A DNA stretch of 5,554 nucleotides, taken from NCBI GenBank assembly GCA_023437255.1, contig JAEZGR010000009.1, forward strand, positions 1-5,554, written 5' to 3'. The first letter of the stretch is position 1; every line of letters starts with the position of its first letter. This DNA comes from Pseudomonadota bacterium. GTDB lineage: Bacteria; Pseudomonadota; Gammaproteobacteria; Burkholderiales; Burkholderiaceae_B. Positions 5,426-5,554 of this stretch are shown here, in pieces. Both the position numbers and the translations under genes were made by a program. Below the pieces are notes generated by a model, which saw only the letters and a list, made by a program, of their open reading frames with translations, was not told the origin of the DNA and made no database searches.

Positions 5426-5554
5426 TCAGGCGCCCTGCGAGGGCTCCTGCATCAGGCGAATGATGCTCGAGAAATCGAGTCGACCATTACCCGCACGGCT
5501 GTGTGCGGAATACAGCGCGTGGGCGAGTGCGCCCATGGGGGTGACGCCCTTGAC
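5426..5554 (-). CDS. mmsB: 3-hydroxyisobutyrate dehydrogenase-like protein, C-terminal end only
   Basis: Reading the minus strand from the window edge to TGA at 5428-5426 gives 42 residues, beginning VKGVTPMGALAHALYSAHS and containing GRLDFSSIIRLMQ. This matches, from memory, the last helices of beta-hydroxyacid dehydrogenases. The TPxGALA...LDFSSI pattern is characteristic of MmsB, which oxidises 3-hydroxyisobutyrate to methylmalonate semialdehyde with NAD in valine breakdown. The Rossmann domain and catalytic Lys lie outside the window, so a related member such as a tartronate semialdehyde reductase cannot be excluded. The gene converges on the copper chaperone and the hairpin between them ends its transcript. 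Confidence 0.78.
   Translation of the reverse strand, partial: VKGVTPMGALAHALYSAHSRAGNGRLDFSSIIRLMQEPSQGA

Overview
The window comes from a GC-rich bacterial chromosome with strong G/C preference at third codon positions. The gene families present (a DUF3182 protein, a YhbW-type flavin oxidoreductase, YggS, a double Gate-domain membrane protein, a CopZ-like chaperone under a CueR-type operator, and an MmsB-like dehydrogenase) point to Pseudomonadota. Burkholderiales or a related group is most likely, but this is inference from family content and no rRNA or other marker is present. There are no mobile elements, CRISPR arrays, tRNAs or rRNAs, and every intergenic gap is about 100 bases or shorter.

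Layout. (1) Bases 2-424 hold the 3' part of a PRC-barrel protein with an Ala/Gly/Thr-rich low-complexity N-terminal region. Its frame is open to the window edge, and a hairpin terminator follows at 457-489. (2) Bases 524-4138 carry four tightly packed plus-strand genes that look like one operon. They are a DUF3182 ATP-grasp-like protein, an alpha/beta hydrolase that overlaps it by 26 bases, a luciferase-like (LLM) flavin oxidoreductase, and the PLP-homeostasis protein YggS, which starts 1 base after the oxidoreductase stop. (3) Bases 4187-5125 encode a membrane protein with two nucleoside-recognition (Gate) domains, interrupted by one in-frame TAA at 4535-4537. (4) A CueR/MerR-type promoter with a 19-bp spacer and the dyad CCTTCC-N7-GGAAGG lies at 5136-5166 and drives a 64-residue CopZ-like copper chaperone. 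(5) A hairpin at 5398-5415 separates this from a convergent minus-strand gene running off the window, recognisable as the C-terminus of a 3-hydroxyisobutyrate dehydrogenase (MmsB-like).

How the parts work together. The DUF3182 and hydrolase genes are translationally overlapped and probably act in the same unknown process. The oxidoreductase and YggS are co-transcribed with them at most loosely by function. The copper chaperone is an independent, metal-induced unit. Most of the window is ordinary housekeeping or accessory metabolism. The points worth a second look are the premature stop in the Gate protein, the copper operator with no regulator or pump beside it, and the uncharacterised ATP-grasp-like/hydrolase pair.
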